Of a DNA stretch of 64,000 bases, positions 1 through 8,319 are shown piece by piece. Under the pieces are notes generated by a model that was not told the origin of the DNA, searched no databases, and worked only from the letters and a program-made list of their open reading frames with translations. Position 1 is the first letter of the stretch. Every line of letters begins with the position of its first letter. Made by a program: the position numbers and the translations under genes. This DNA is from Bartonella apihabitans. GTDB lineage: Bacteria; Pseudomonadota; Alphaproteobacteria; Rhizobiales; Rhizobiaceae. The stretch is taken from NCBI RefSeq assembly GCF_030758755.1, contig NZ_CP132387.1, positions 2,223,001-2,287,000 on the forward strand, written 5' to 3'.

Positions 1-521
1 GCTTCCGCACCATAGATTCCCGGTCCCCATTCGGCGATATTGAGATAAATTTCCATAATACGTCGTTTGGATAGAACAGCATCGGCAACCGTCGCATAAG
101 GAATTTCAAGACCTTTTCTCAAGTAAGACCGGTCATGCCATAAAAACAGGTTTTTTACCATTTGCATCGTAATTGTCGATGCACCTCTGTTTGCCCCCCC
201 CTCGCGCGAAATAACAGTTTTCATTGCCTTCCAGTCAACACCGCTATGGGAACAGAATTGGCCATCTTCCGACATGACAACCGCATAAACGAGATTAGGA
301 GAAATATCGTCAATACTGCGCCACTCCCGCTTATAAGGAGTAAAAGTAATCTGATCACGCAGCATCAAGGTCGAAACCGGATGAATAAATGGCAGATTAT
401 AAAGAAGCATTAGCAAAAACGGGAAAGATAGCAAAATTGCCAACGCGTAGAGAACCAAGCGAAGTCTTTTCGAATGCCCATTATCAGATCGATCCAGCGA
501 TTTTCTGTCTTCAGCAAACAA
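1..521 (-). CDS. mtgA: Monofunctional biosynthetic peptidoglycan transglycosylase, C-terminus beyond window edge
   Basis: Polymerises lipid II into glycan strands on the periplasmic face of the inner membrane (family GT51). Translation of the minus strand gives a basic N-terminus, one hydrophobic anchor (about residues 20-38), then the GT51 signature around [15 protein letters not shown] with the catalytic Glu, followed by [14 protein letters not shown] and [13 protein letters not shown]. All are hallmarks of MtgA. The frame is intact until it runs off the left edge. No in-frame ATG lies before the anchor. A TTG at 519-521 follows GAGG by five bases and directly follows an in-frame stop, so TTG is the likely start. 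A later ATG would cut into the membrane anchor. Divergent from ispA. Confidence 0.9.
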   Translation of the reverse strand, partial: MFAEDRKSLDRSDNGHSKRLRLVLYALAILLSFPFLLMLLYNLPFIHPVSTLMLRDQITFTPYKREWRSIDDISPNLVYAVVMSEDGQFCSHSGVDWKAMKTVISREGGANRGASTITMQMVKNLFLWHDRSYLRKGLEIPYATVADAVLSKRRIMEIYLNIAEWGPGIYGAE

Positions 522-665
522 TTAAGCCTCGTTCAATCTTCATTCCCCGTTTATAATCGTCTCGCGATTTATCTCTTTTTTATATCTTTATTGTCTAACT
601 CATAAGTGTTGACGGCAAGGTTGGAATGTTTCATGTCCATCTTGCAAAGATTAAAGGAATTCTCA

Positions 666-1568
666 ATGGAAGATTTTACCAATTTACTTGCAAAAAATGC
701 CCGCCAGATTGGTGAAATGCTGGATGCAAAACTCTCCAGCCATATCGAGACGGGAGAAATTGCCCGCCCGCCCCGTCTTCTTGCCGCAATGCGCCATGGT
801 GTTTTAAATGGTGGCAAGAGATTGCGGCCTTTTCTTGTTATCGAGACTGCCCGACTTTTTGACGCCAATATCGAAGCGGCACAATGTGTTGGCGCAGCCC
901 TTGAAGCAATCCATTGCTATTCATTGATACATGACGATTTACCGGCCATGGATAATGATGATTTGCGGCGCGGCAAGCCTACCGTCCATAAAGCATTCGA
1001 CGAAGCGACGGCTATCCTCGCCGGTGACGCATTATTGACAATTGCTTTTGATTTTCTCTCCGATGATAAACTGGAACTTGATGCAAAAATCCGGATCAAA
1101 TTGATAAATGGTCTTGCCCGCAGTGCCGGTCTTGGCGGCATGGTTGGCGGGCAAGTGCTGGATCTCGAAGCAGAAACAAAAAAACCTGACGAAAGCGGCA
1201 TTATTACATTGGAAGCGATGAAAACCGGTGCACTTATCCGCTATGCCTGCGAAGCCGGTGCTATTCTTTCGAATGCCACCCGCGAAGACCGCGAAAGACT
1301 TTCCGAATTCGGCGCGGCGATCGGCTTGGCTTTCCAGCTTGCCGATGACGTCCTTGACGTGACTTCCGATACCAAAGCGCTCGGCAAAACTGCCGGAAAG
1401 GATATTGCAGCTAATAAAGCAACTTTGGTTGCCCTCCATGGTGTCGAATGGGCCAGGCACCAACTGGAGGGGCTGATGAAACAGGCTGATGACTTGCTTG
1501 AACCATTTGGCAACAAGGCCGATATTCTAAAGCAGACAGCAAGATTTATTATAGAAAGAAAAAACTGA
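666..1568 (+). CDS. ispA: Farnesyl diphosphate synthase / polyprenyl synthetase
   Basis: Condenses IPP with DMAPP and GPP to make farnesyl diphosphate, precursor of undecaprenyl carrier lipid, ubiquinone side chain and hopanoids. The 300-residue product carries the first aspartate-rich motif DDLPAMDND at about residues 90-98 and the second, DDVLD, at about 227-231, plus the GGKRLRP substrate motif near residue 50. Length matches the family. Start chosen at 666 because AAGGA precedes it by seven bases. An upstream in-frame ATG at 606 would add 20 unconserved residues and has no ribosome site. Stands alone, head-to-head with mtgA. ispG, from the same isoprenoid route, lies 1.4 kb away on the other strand. 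Confidence 0.94.
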   Translation: MEDFTNLLAKNARQIGEMLDAKLSSHIETGEIARPPRLLAAMRHGVLNGGKRLRPFLVIETARLFDANIEAAQCVGAALEAIHCYSLIHDDLPAMDNDDLRRGKPTVHKAFDEATAILAGDALLTIAFDFLSDDKLELDAKIRIKLINGLARSAGLGGMVGGQVLDLEAETKKPDESGIITLEAMKTGALIRYACEAGAILSNATREDRERLSEFGAAIGLAFQLADDVLDVTSDTKALGKTAGKDIAANKATLVALHGVEWARHQLEGLMKQADDLLEPFGNKADILKQTARFIIERKN

Positions 1569-1926
1569 ACAACAAAAAAAGACCTGCAAAAAAACTTCAG
1601 GCATTCATAGCGCATTCGCGGTGAATGTCATGCGTTTACGAGCAGACGAAAAGACGCATTCGAACTTTCGTTAAAGCCAAGTGATTATCTTCTGCGGTAA
1701 AGAAAAATGTTTTCGCGTTTATTTCGCTCAATAAATGAAGCTTTTTTGATGTTTTTAAAGAAGCCACTCTTTGCCGGACGTTTTGGGCGCTTGCTCTTTT
1801 CACAAGATAACTGCTTCGGTAATGATGTGTGGCATTTTCCTTTAATATCGCTTTCTCTCGCCCCTTCAAGAACTTATCATTAACAAAGCAAAAGACATTT
1901 AAACCGGAAGACTTCGGAAAATACAC
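1569..1926. other. Noncoding gap between ispA and yigZ
   Basis: 358 bases without a supportable gene. A minus-strand reading frame of 96 codons fills most of it but has no family resemblance and would read into the promoter of the downstream gene, so I do not call it. A short CATTC...GAATG inverted repeat near 1610-1626 could be part of an ispA terminator but lacks a T run. Confidence 0.5.
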
Positions 1927-2535
1927 ATGGCCTTTACTCTTGCTTCTGCAACCGAGCTTATGGAAGAAATTAAAAAAAGCCGTTTTTTAACGCGTGCCTT
2001 TCCGATCAATTCGGTAGCCGAATCCGAAGCGATTATTGAAACAATCCGCAAAGAAGAGGCGACGCACCATTGCTATGCGTGGAAGTTTCATCAGAATTAC
2101 CGCTTCAATGATGATGGCGAACCGACGGGAACTGCCGGTAAACCGATCCTGAATGCCATTGAAGGCAGAAATTGCGATTGCGTTCTCGTCATTGTCACAC
2201 GTTGGTTCGGAGGGGTTAAACTCGGCACCGGTGGCCTTGTTCGTGCCTATGGGGGCGGTGCCGCAAGGGCACTCCAAAAAGCCGAACTTGTCGAACTTGT
2301 TGATTGGCAGATTTTGACTTTTCACTGCCCTTTCAATCTCTTACCAATTGTCGAAAACGAGGTTCAAAATTTTCTTGCGCAGATTGATAACCGGCAATTT
2401 GACGATTCAGGATGTGAAGTGACACTCCGTTTGCCAAAAGCACAACAAGAAAACTTTATTTGCTGGATAAAAGACATAAGCAGCGGAAAAATCCTGATTG
2501 ATAGAGAAAACTCCCGCCCCGACATTTCTTTATAG
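1927..2535 (+). CDS. yigZ: YigZ / IMPACT family protein
   Basis: A 202-residue protein of the IMPACT (UPF0029) family, cytosolic. Eukaryotic relatives bind the translation regulator GCN1. The bacterial molecular role is not firmly established. The N-terminal half holds the family signature: THHCYAW (about residues 46-52), DDGEPTGTAGKPIL (about 62-75), and TRWFGGVKLGTGGLVRAY (about 91-108). The C-terminal half corresponds to the DUF1949 ferredoxin-like domain. Length is typical. No operon partner: 358 bases follow ispA and a long gap precedes convergent ispG. The ribosome site is weak (CGGAAAA). Confidence 0.9.
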   Translation: MAFTLASATELMEEIKKSRFLTRAFPINSVAESEAIIETIRKEEATHHCYAWKFHQNYRFNDDGEPTGTAGKPILNAIEGRNCDCVLVIVTRWFGGVKLGTGGLVRAYGGGAARALQKAELVELVDWQILTFHCPFNLLPIVENEVQNFLAQIDNRQFDDSGCEVTLRLPKAQQENFICWIKDISSGKILIDRENSRPDISL

Positions 2536-2952
2536 AAGCGCGCTCCGAATTTATAGCAGTTTTTGTCAAACACAGATGGCTGTCAATTTGACTGTTATGT
2601 TTTTCTTTCTTTCACTTAATTGAAGAGAGCCTGATAGGTGACACATTCAAAAACAATCGCTTTTCAGATGACAAACATCTCATCCAGCTCTTCCGCGATC
2701 TGCCATGCTTAAAGTTTTATCGGGCGAAGCACATTTTTAGTTTTCCAACCAAGCTTTTAACATTTTGGATTTTTAAACGCGTTCAAGCTCTTTTAATCCT
2801 GCAAGAGGCGAACCGCGCTTTCATCGTTTTTCGAGATGAAAAAGCCAACGCATTTTTTGCTGTTTAAAAACCTCGGCGAAAAACGCGCCAATCAAAGTTG
2901 GACACTTGTTTCAAATGTCCACTTCATGGTTTTTGAATGGACGATTGCAACT
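2536..2952. other. Noncoding gap between convergent yigZ and ispG
   Basis: 417 bases with no credible gene. Plus-strand frames starting at 2836 and 2906 overlap the ispG 3' end and look like shadows. Contains a hairpin next to the ispG end (listed separately) and a weaker inverted repeat TTTCATC/GATGAAA at about 2819-2841. Confidence 0.5.
2898..2922 (-). terminator. Candidate ispG terminator hairpin
   Basis: TGGACA and TGTCCA arms extend inward to a roughly 10-bp stem with one mismatch and a 3-base loop, about 30 bases past the restored ispG stop. The trailing T run on the minus strand is short, so it may not act alone. Confidence 0.4.
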
Positions 2953-4187
2953 CTATTTGAAACGCTCTTCGATATATTCGGCTACCATCTGCTCGAATTC
3001 AGCCGCAATATTTGCCCCGCGCAATGTTTTTACCTTTTTACCATCAATAAAAACGGGGCAGCCGGCATTTCGCCTGTACCGGGAAGCGAAATACCGATAT
3101 TGGCATGTTTTGATTCCCCTGGACCGTTGACGATACATCCCATGACGGCAACATTGAGTGTTTCGACACCGGGATATTTTTTCCGCCAGACCGGCATATT
3201 TTTCCGGATATCGCCCTGAATTTTCTGTGCGAGCTCCTGAAACACCGTCGAGGTGGTACGTCCACAGCCGGGGCAAGCGGCAACAGTGGGTATAAATTGC
3301 CTGAATCCCATGACCTGCAAAAGCTCTTGTGCAACCTGCACTTCGCGGCGGCGATCGCCACCCGGTTCAGGTGTCAAAGAAATACGGATGGTATCGCCAA
3401 TTCCCTGTTCCAGCAGAATGCCAAGAGCTGCCGAAGAGGCGACAACACCTTTGGTTCCCATACCTGCTTCGGTAAGACCCAGATGCAACGCATAATCGCA
3501 GCGCTTGGCCAACATGGTATAGACGGCTACAAGATCCTGTACCTGACTGACTTTTGCCGAAAGAATAATTTTATCCTTCCCAAGGCCGATTTCTTCCGCA
3601 AGATGGGCAGAAATAAGCGCAGACTGCACCACCGCTTCATGCATGACCTCGTCGGTCGACAGCGGTCCCCCTTTTGCGGCATTCTCGTCCATTAAGCGTG
3701 TCAGCAATTCCTGATCGAGAGAACCCCAGTTAACCCCGATACGGACCGGTTTATCATATTGAATTGCAAATTCGATTATTTCACTGAATTGTTTGTCACG
3801 TTTTTCGCGAAACCCGACATTTCCGGGATTGATGCGATATTTTGCCAAGGCTTTCGCACAATCGGGAAATTCGGCGAGTAATTTGTGACCGATATAATGA
3901 AAGTCACCAATAAGCGGAACTGTAAGTCCAAGATTATCGAGCCGTTCTCTAATTCTTGGTACAGCGGCTGCCAATTCATCCCGATCGACAGTAATGCGTA
4001 CAAGTTCCGAACCTGCCTTGGCGAGTGCTGCGACCTGAGCCACTGTTGCATCCACATCGGCTGTGTCCGTATTGGTCATTGATTGCACGACAATAGGATT
4101 ATCGCCTCCCACCATAACGCCGCCAACATTGACAGCAACAGATTTGCGACGCGGAAAAGGTTTGGAAAAATATTCGTGCGTATTCAT
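2953..4187 (-). pseudogene. ispG: 4-hydroxy-3-methylbut-2-enyl diphosphate synthase, C-terminus frameshifted
   Basis: Penultimate enzyme of the MEP isoprenoid pathway, a [4Fe-4S] protein converting MEcPP to HMBPP. The intact first 370 or so residues show [13 protein letters not shown], the TIM-barrel region, and the cluster cysteines in CPGCGRT and [10 protein letters not shown]. The main frame then stops early (385 residues), but the expected ending ([13 protein letters not shown] ... EYIEERFK) is present in the neighbouring frame down to 2953. Restoring one base in the G4 run at 3055-3058 (C4 on the coding strand) gives 411 residues, the usual size. As given, the last 34 or so residues, which lie in the reductase domain, are replaced. 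Since ispG is normally essential, I infer an error or a very recent mutation. Confidence 0.9.
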
Positions 4188-4559
4188 TTTCGGATGATGT
4201 CTCTTTTATTGCCTGATCATCATAATCATATCGGTTTGTTATAACTGTTTTAAAGCCATTTTCCCAATCGGAAATTTGAAAAAGATTTTCACTTTTCCGA
4301 TTATCGGAATGTCTTTTTCAGAAATTCCGTGAGGTCAGTGATGAATTGAACCCGTCCCCGTGCTTTTCAAGTTTTTCTTTTTCGTCTTTCCGGTTTTAAA
4401 TAATTTCGCGATTTGAATATAGCGTTTTCGGGAAAAAATAACGGCCCGAGGTTTTCTATTCCCACTGGAAGGAACTTTTTTACGCATTATCTATTGTAAT
4501 AGATAGTAGTTACAGCCTTGTGTTCGATTTATACGGGGCTTCAGCGCAAGGGAAAAACA
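4188..4559. other. Divergent promoter region of ispG and the DUF883-like gene
   Basis: 372 bases, AT-rich, between two divergently transcribed genes. No open frame or clear operator was recognised. It must hold both promoters. Confidence 0.45.
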
Positions 4560-4850
4560 ATGTTTAATCTTCTTAACGGCAGCGATACGAAAGAAAAAGT
4601 CGAAAAACGCATTCAGGATCTCAAAGCCGAGCTCCAATCGCTCACCCATTCACTGACCAAGGGCGACGGTTTTATGAGCAATACCGGCGAAATTGCCGAA
4701 ACAATAAAGGATAAAGGGCGCCAAGCGCTCGATGTTGTCGGTGAACAAGCCCACTATATTACCAAGCAGACAAAAAATTATCCTAAAACCGCCTTGGCCG
4801 TTGTAGGGGTCTTAGGTGTTGCGGCTTACTTTCTCTTCCGCCGCAAATAA
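4560..4850 (+). CDS. DUF883-like (ElaB/YqjD-type) small membrane protein
   Basis: 96 residues: an amphipathic, charged helical N-terminal two thirds with coiled-coil character (about residues 9-70, including DLKAELQSLTHSL and KDKGRQALDVVGEQ), then one transmembrane helix ending in FRRK. This layout matches the DUF883/YqjD group, C-tail-anchored inner-membrane proteins some of which bind ribosomes in stationary phase in E. coli. Function here is unproven. The start at 4560 follows AAGGGA with good spacing. A further upstream in-frame start at 4518 has no such site. Single-gene unit followed by a strong hairpin terminator. Confidence 0.75.
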   Translation: MFNLLNGSDTKEKVEKRIQDLKAELQSLTHSLTKGDGFMSNTGEIAETIKDKGRQALDVVGEQAHYITKQTKNYPKTALAVVGVLGVAAYFLFRRK

Positions 4851-4996
4851 TCGGAACGATAAAAAATCGGATTGCATTTGTGTTCGAATAAAATTTGTTT
4901 CACTAAGGTTTGAGAACCACATTTTTTAAAATAACCGGCACATTCAAAAGTTTGGATTGGTTATCTATCACTGGATAAAGCAAAGTAGAGTTAAAT

Positions 4997-5023
4997 AAAA
5001 AAGCGCGTTAAACGCGCTTTTTT
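4997..5023. terminator. Bidirectional intrinsic terminator
   Basis: Perfect inverted repeat with 13-base arms around a single A, core GCGCGTT/AACGCGC, flanked by A and T runs on both sides. It lies between the DUF883-like gene (plus) and the end of livJ (minus), so it probably serves both. Confidence 0.85.
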
Positions 5024-5080
5024 CTATTCCGGTCTTTTCAGCTCTTATGGCTTACTTCAGTTTTTTCCAGAATTGATTTT

Positions 5081-6199
5081 TCAATCCTTGACTTCGGAAT
5101 AATTATAGCTTCCGTCCGGAGCCTTATACCAGCGGTTCATAACAAAACCACCTTCCTTCGGATCGCCTTTCTCGGTGAAATCCAAAGGTTCAAGAACGGT
5201 TTTGAAAGGCCCTTTTGTTTTCAGGTATTGAGCCACTTTTTGCGGATTTTGTCCTTCGGTTTCAATGCCTTCGGCAATAAGCTGTACAACCGCATAGGAA
5301 TAAAGCGTGAATGCTTCGGGTTCAAATCCACTTGCCCTGAAGGTTTTTACCAATTCGTCATTGTCCTTGTTTGAACGAGGATCGGCATTGAAGGTATTCA
5401 TGACGCCGATAACGGCATCTTGTGCCGTTGCAGCAAGTTCATTGCTGGCAAAAGCATCCCCACCGATATAGACAGGTTTAACCTTCTGTTCCGCCATTTG
5501 GCGCAACATCAGACCGGCTGGTGTATAAAGCCCGCCGAAATAGACAACATTTGCGCCACTCTGCTTCATTTTTGCAATAATGGCCGAGAAATCCTTATCC
5601 TCGACATTGACACCATCGAAGCTCAATTCGGTAACGCCAAGCTTGTTCAGCGTCTTTTTAACCTCTTCAGCAATACCAATTCCATAAGCGGTTTTGTCGT
5701 GAATAATCATGACCTTCGGATCAGGAACATGCTTTTTTATGAATTCAGCGGCAAATGACCCTTGCTGATCATCACGGCCGCAAACACGAAACTGCATCGG
5801 ATAGCCCGATTCAGTCAATTTAGGATTGGTAACACCGGCTGAAATCGCCAGCATGCCATTTTCATCATAAACAGTTGCTGCCGGAAGCGCTGCACCCGAA
5901 TTATAATGGGCTACGACAAATTGCACACCATCACCTGCAAGCTTGTTCGGCACCGAAACGGCTTGTTTGGGGTCCGATGCATCATCGACAATCTCGATAA
6001 CGAGCTTTTCCCCTTTGATGCCTCCCTTGTCATTGATATTTTTAACGGCCATTTCGGCACCATGTTGAATTTGTGCACCAATCGCCGCGCTCGGTCCTGT
6101 AGCAGGAATTGCAACACCTATTTTGATATCTGCCCAAGCACTATTCATGAGTGTGCCAAAAGCAATTGCTGCAACGGTTGCCAATAATGCTTTCTTCAT
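5081..6199 (-). CDS. livJ: Branched-chain amino acid ABC transporter, periplasmic substrate-binding protein
   Basis: Type I periplasmic binding protein (Peripla_BP_6) that delivers Leu/Ile/Val or related amino acids to LivHMGF. A 372-residue precursor: Lys-rich start MKKALL, hydrophobic core, and a probable signal peptidase cut after NSAWA before DIKIG. The mature part starts with the typical IGVAIPATGPSAAIG. Start at 6199 is fixed by AGGAG seven bases upstream. The longer frame to 6319 would place 40 unrelated residues ahead of the signal peptide. Last gene of the liv cluster on the minus strand, 75 bases after the small membrane gene, with a terminator just past it. The exact amino-acid specificity cannot be read from sequence. 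Confidence 0.92.
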   Translation of the reverse strand: MKKALLATVAAIAFGTLMNSAWADIKIGVAIPATGPSAAIGAQIQHGAEMAVKNINDKGGIKGEKLVIEIVDDASDPKQAVSVPNKLAGDGVQFVVAHYNSGAALPAATVYDENGMLAISAGVTNPKLTESGYPMQFRVCGRDDQQGSFAAEFIKKHVPDPKVMIIHDKTAYGIGIAEEVKKTLNKLGVTELSFDGVNVEDKDFSAIIAKMKQSGANVVYFGGLYTPAGLMLRQMAEQKVKPVYIGGDAFASNELAATAQDAVIGVMNTFNADPRSNKDNDELVKTFRASGFEPEAFTLYSYAVVQLIAEGIETEGQNPQKVAQYLKTKGPFKTVLEPLDFTEKGDPKEGGFVMNRWYKAPDGSYNYSEVKD

Positions 6200-6273
6200 T
6201 CCAGTTCTCCTCTTTTTCTTTACAAGTTGTAAAACATCCAAAGTATTTTTTCCAGACAACATCAAAGAAAAGC

Positions 6274-6621
6274 TTATTTCTTGTGCCAGGTAAAAGGCGA
6301 CGATTTCTTGTAAAGCCAACTATATTGGCGAACCATCTGGTTTGTCCGCGTAAATTGGAAACCGAGACCCGCAAAAATCAGCAAGACAACAAGATCGACA
6401 AGATAATAATGAAGCGATAACAAAGTGCCGTTAAAGGGCGGAATATAATGGATGAAGCGGATGGCCGCGGCAAGCGGAACCATTGAAATCAGCGCCACTT
6501 TCAGCCCATGCCAGGTCAGTGCACAAGCGCGCCCCGTCATCCACGCTGCCCAGCCACCAAGAATGATAGTCACCAGTACAAAGACAAAAAGTGAAGACTC
6601 TTGATAAAGGATACCTTGCAT
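6274..6621 (-). CDS. DUF6867-like small membrane protein of the liv operon
   Basis: 115 residues with three predicted transmembrane segments (about residues 10-28, 40-58, 70-88) and a basic C-terminus ending WHKK. Lies between livF and livJ, preceded by GGGAG seven bases from the ATG. I recall proteins of this size in the same place in Rhizobiales liv operons, annotated DUF6867. Biochemical function is unknown. The conserved position suggests an accessory role with the permease, which is inference. Confidence 0.7.
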   Translation of the reverse strand: MQGILYQESSLFVFVLVTIILGGWAAWMTGRACALTWHGLKVALISMVPLAAAIRFIHYIPPFNGTLLSLHYYLVDLVVLLIFAGLGFQFTRTNQMVRQYSWLYKKSSPFTWHKK

Positions 6622-6670
6622 TTTTTCTCCCTAACGCTTCAAACACCAGTGGTGATTTTGAAGATCGTGA

Positions 6671-7405
6671 TTAATGTCGACCACCTTCAAGATAGGCTGC
6701 CCTGACTTTCGGGTTCGATAAAAGTTCCGCACCGGTTCCGCTCATTGTAACAACACCATTCACAAGAACATAACCGCGATGGGCGAGTTTTAACGCCCCG
6801 AAAGCATTTTGTTCGACCAGAAAAACAGTGAGACCGGTTTCCTTGTTTAATACTTTGATCGCATCAAATATCTGTTTAACAATGAGCAGCGCCAGCCCCA
6901 ATGAAGGTTCATCAAGCAATAATAGTCTCGGACGAGACATAAGCGCACGCGCAATTGCCAGCATCTGCTGTTCGCCACCGGACAATGTTCCGCCGCGCTG
7001 CTGCAAGCGTTCTTTCAAGCGCGGAAATAACGCAAACATTTTCTCGACATCCTCGTCAAAATATTTGAGGTTATCAATACTTGCACCCATTTGCAGGTTT
7101 TCGAGCACGGTCATGCGCGGGAAAATGCGCCGTCCTTCCGGTGACTGTGCAATACGCAATCGTGCAATTTCATGCGTTTCCATATAGGTAATGTCGTGAC
7201 CATCGAACAAAATGCGACCTGACCGTACACGCGGTTTGCCGAATATCGTCATCATCAAAGTTGACTTACCAGCACCATTGGCGCCGATGAGTGTAACAAT
7301 CTCGCCTTGCCGGACTTCAACACTGACGCCCCGTAGAGCTTGAATAGCACCGTAATAAGTTTCAATATTTTCGACTTTAAGAAGTGCTGGTGCTTCGCTA
7401 CTCAT
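6671..7405 (-). CDS. livF: Branched-chain amino acid ABC transporter ATP-binding protein LivF
   Basis: One of two ATPases energising the Liv importer, on the cytosolic face of the inner membrane. 244 residues with Walker A GANGAGKST (41-49), the LivF-typical SPEGRRIFPRMTVLENL stretch (about 88-104), ABC signature LSGGEQQ (141-147), Walker B LLLLDEPSLG (161-170) and the switch His region VFLVEQN. Its ATG overlaps the livG stop (ATGA), a sign of translational coupling. Confidence 0.95.
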   Translation of the reverse strand: MSSEAPALLKVENIETYYGAIQALRGVSVEVRQGEIVTLIGANGAGKSTLMMTIFGKPRVRSGRILFDGHDITYMETHEIARLRIAQSPEGRRIFPRMTVLENLQMGASIDNLKYFDEDVEKMFALFPRLKERLQQRGGTLSGGEQQMLAIARALMSRPRLLLLDEPSLGLALLIVKQIFDAIKVLNKETGLTVFLVEQNAFGALKLAHRGYVLVNGVVTMSGTGAELLSNPKVRAAYLEGGRH

Positions 7406-8319
7406 GAACGCTTTCCCTCTTGTTCTTTCGAGTCGGCAGTAATGATTTCCGTTTCCGTTATTTCAACCGAACCTGAAACAACATCGTCCGGAAGACCCGC
7501 TTCGGAGGTTTCATCATCTTCGTCAACGCCAAGATAAGCTGCAATCACTTTCGGATCGTTTTTGACGACCTCCGGCGTGCCATCGGCAATTTTCGACCCG
7601 TATTCGAGAACAACAACATGATCGGAGATTTCCATCACCACCGACATATCATGTTCGATCAGCAATACGGACGTATGCTCGACATCCCTGATATCCAAAA
7701 GAAGATCGTTAAGTTCAAGCGATTCTTTAGGGTTAAGACCGGCCGCCGGTTCATCAAGACATAAAAGTTGCGGATCGGTGCACATTGCACGTGCAATCTC
7801 AAGACGCCGTTGATCACCATAGGGGAGATCTCCCGCAGGATCATCGGCACGATGGACAAGATTTATTTTTTCAAGCCAAAGCTCGGCTTTTTTGATCGCC
7901 TCTTTGGCTGCCCGCTTATATGAAGGAAAACCGAACAGGCCAAGCACGGTCATGCCGGAAGCGCGCATCAGCTCATTATGCTGGGCAACGAGCAGATTTT
8001 CCAGAACCGTCAAGCCGGTAAACAAGCGGATATTCTGGAAAGTGCGGGCAACTTTTGCTTTCTTGGTAATTTCATAATCGGCAAGCCGCTCTAACAGAAA
8101 CGTTTTACCTTCATTGGTATGAAGAGACAACATTCCGCCAGTCGGCCGATAAAAGCCGGTAATACAGTTAAAAACAGTTGTTTTGCCTGCACCATTCGGC
8201 CCGATCAAAGCCGTAATCTTGCCCCGCTCGACATTGAAACTCAAATCGTCAACGGCAACGAGACCACCAAATTGCATCCTGAGGTGCTCGATTTGGAGAA
8301 GGGTATTATCGTCAGCCAT
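7402..8319 (-). CDS. livG: Branched-chain amino acid ABC transporter ATP-binding protein LivG
   Basis: Second ATPase of the Liv importer. Walker A GPNGAGKTT (40-48), the LivG-style degenerate signature LPYGDQRRLEIARA, and Walker B LLCLDEPAAGLNP. About 50 residues follow the usual AAYLG end, acidic and low in complexity (DEDDETSEAG...). This tail makes it 305 residues where many LivG proteins have 255-300. Coupled to livM upstream (TAATG overlap) and livF downstream (ATGA). Confidence 0.94.
   Translation of the reverse strand: MADDNTLLQIEHLRMQFGGLVAVDDLSFNVERGKITALIGPNGAGKTTVFNCITGFYRPTGGMLSLHTNEGKTFLLERLADYEITKKAKVARTFQNIRLFTGLTVLENLLVAQHNELMRASGMTVLGLFGFPSYKRAAKEAIKKAELWLEKINLVHRADDPAGDLPYGDQRRLEIARAMCTDPQLLCLDEPAAGLNPKESLELNDLLLDIRDVEHTSVLLIEHDMSVVMEISDHVVVLEYGSKIADGTPEVVKNDPKVIAAYLGVDEDDETSEAGLPDDVVSGSVEITETEIITADSKEQEGKRS

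Noticed and set aside
1636..1926. Minus-strand 96-codon frame between ispA and yigZ
   Set aside because: No family likeness. It fills the promoter region of yigZ, and its composition looks like noncoding DNA.
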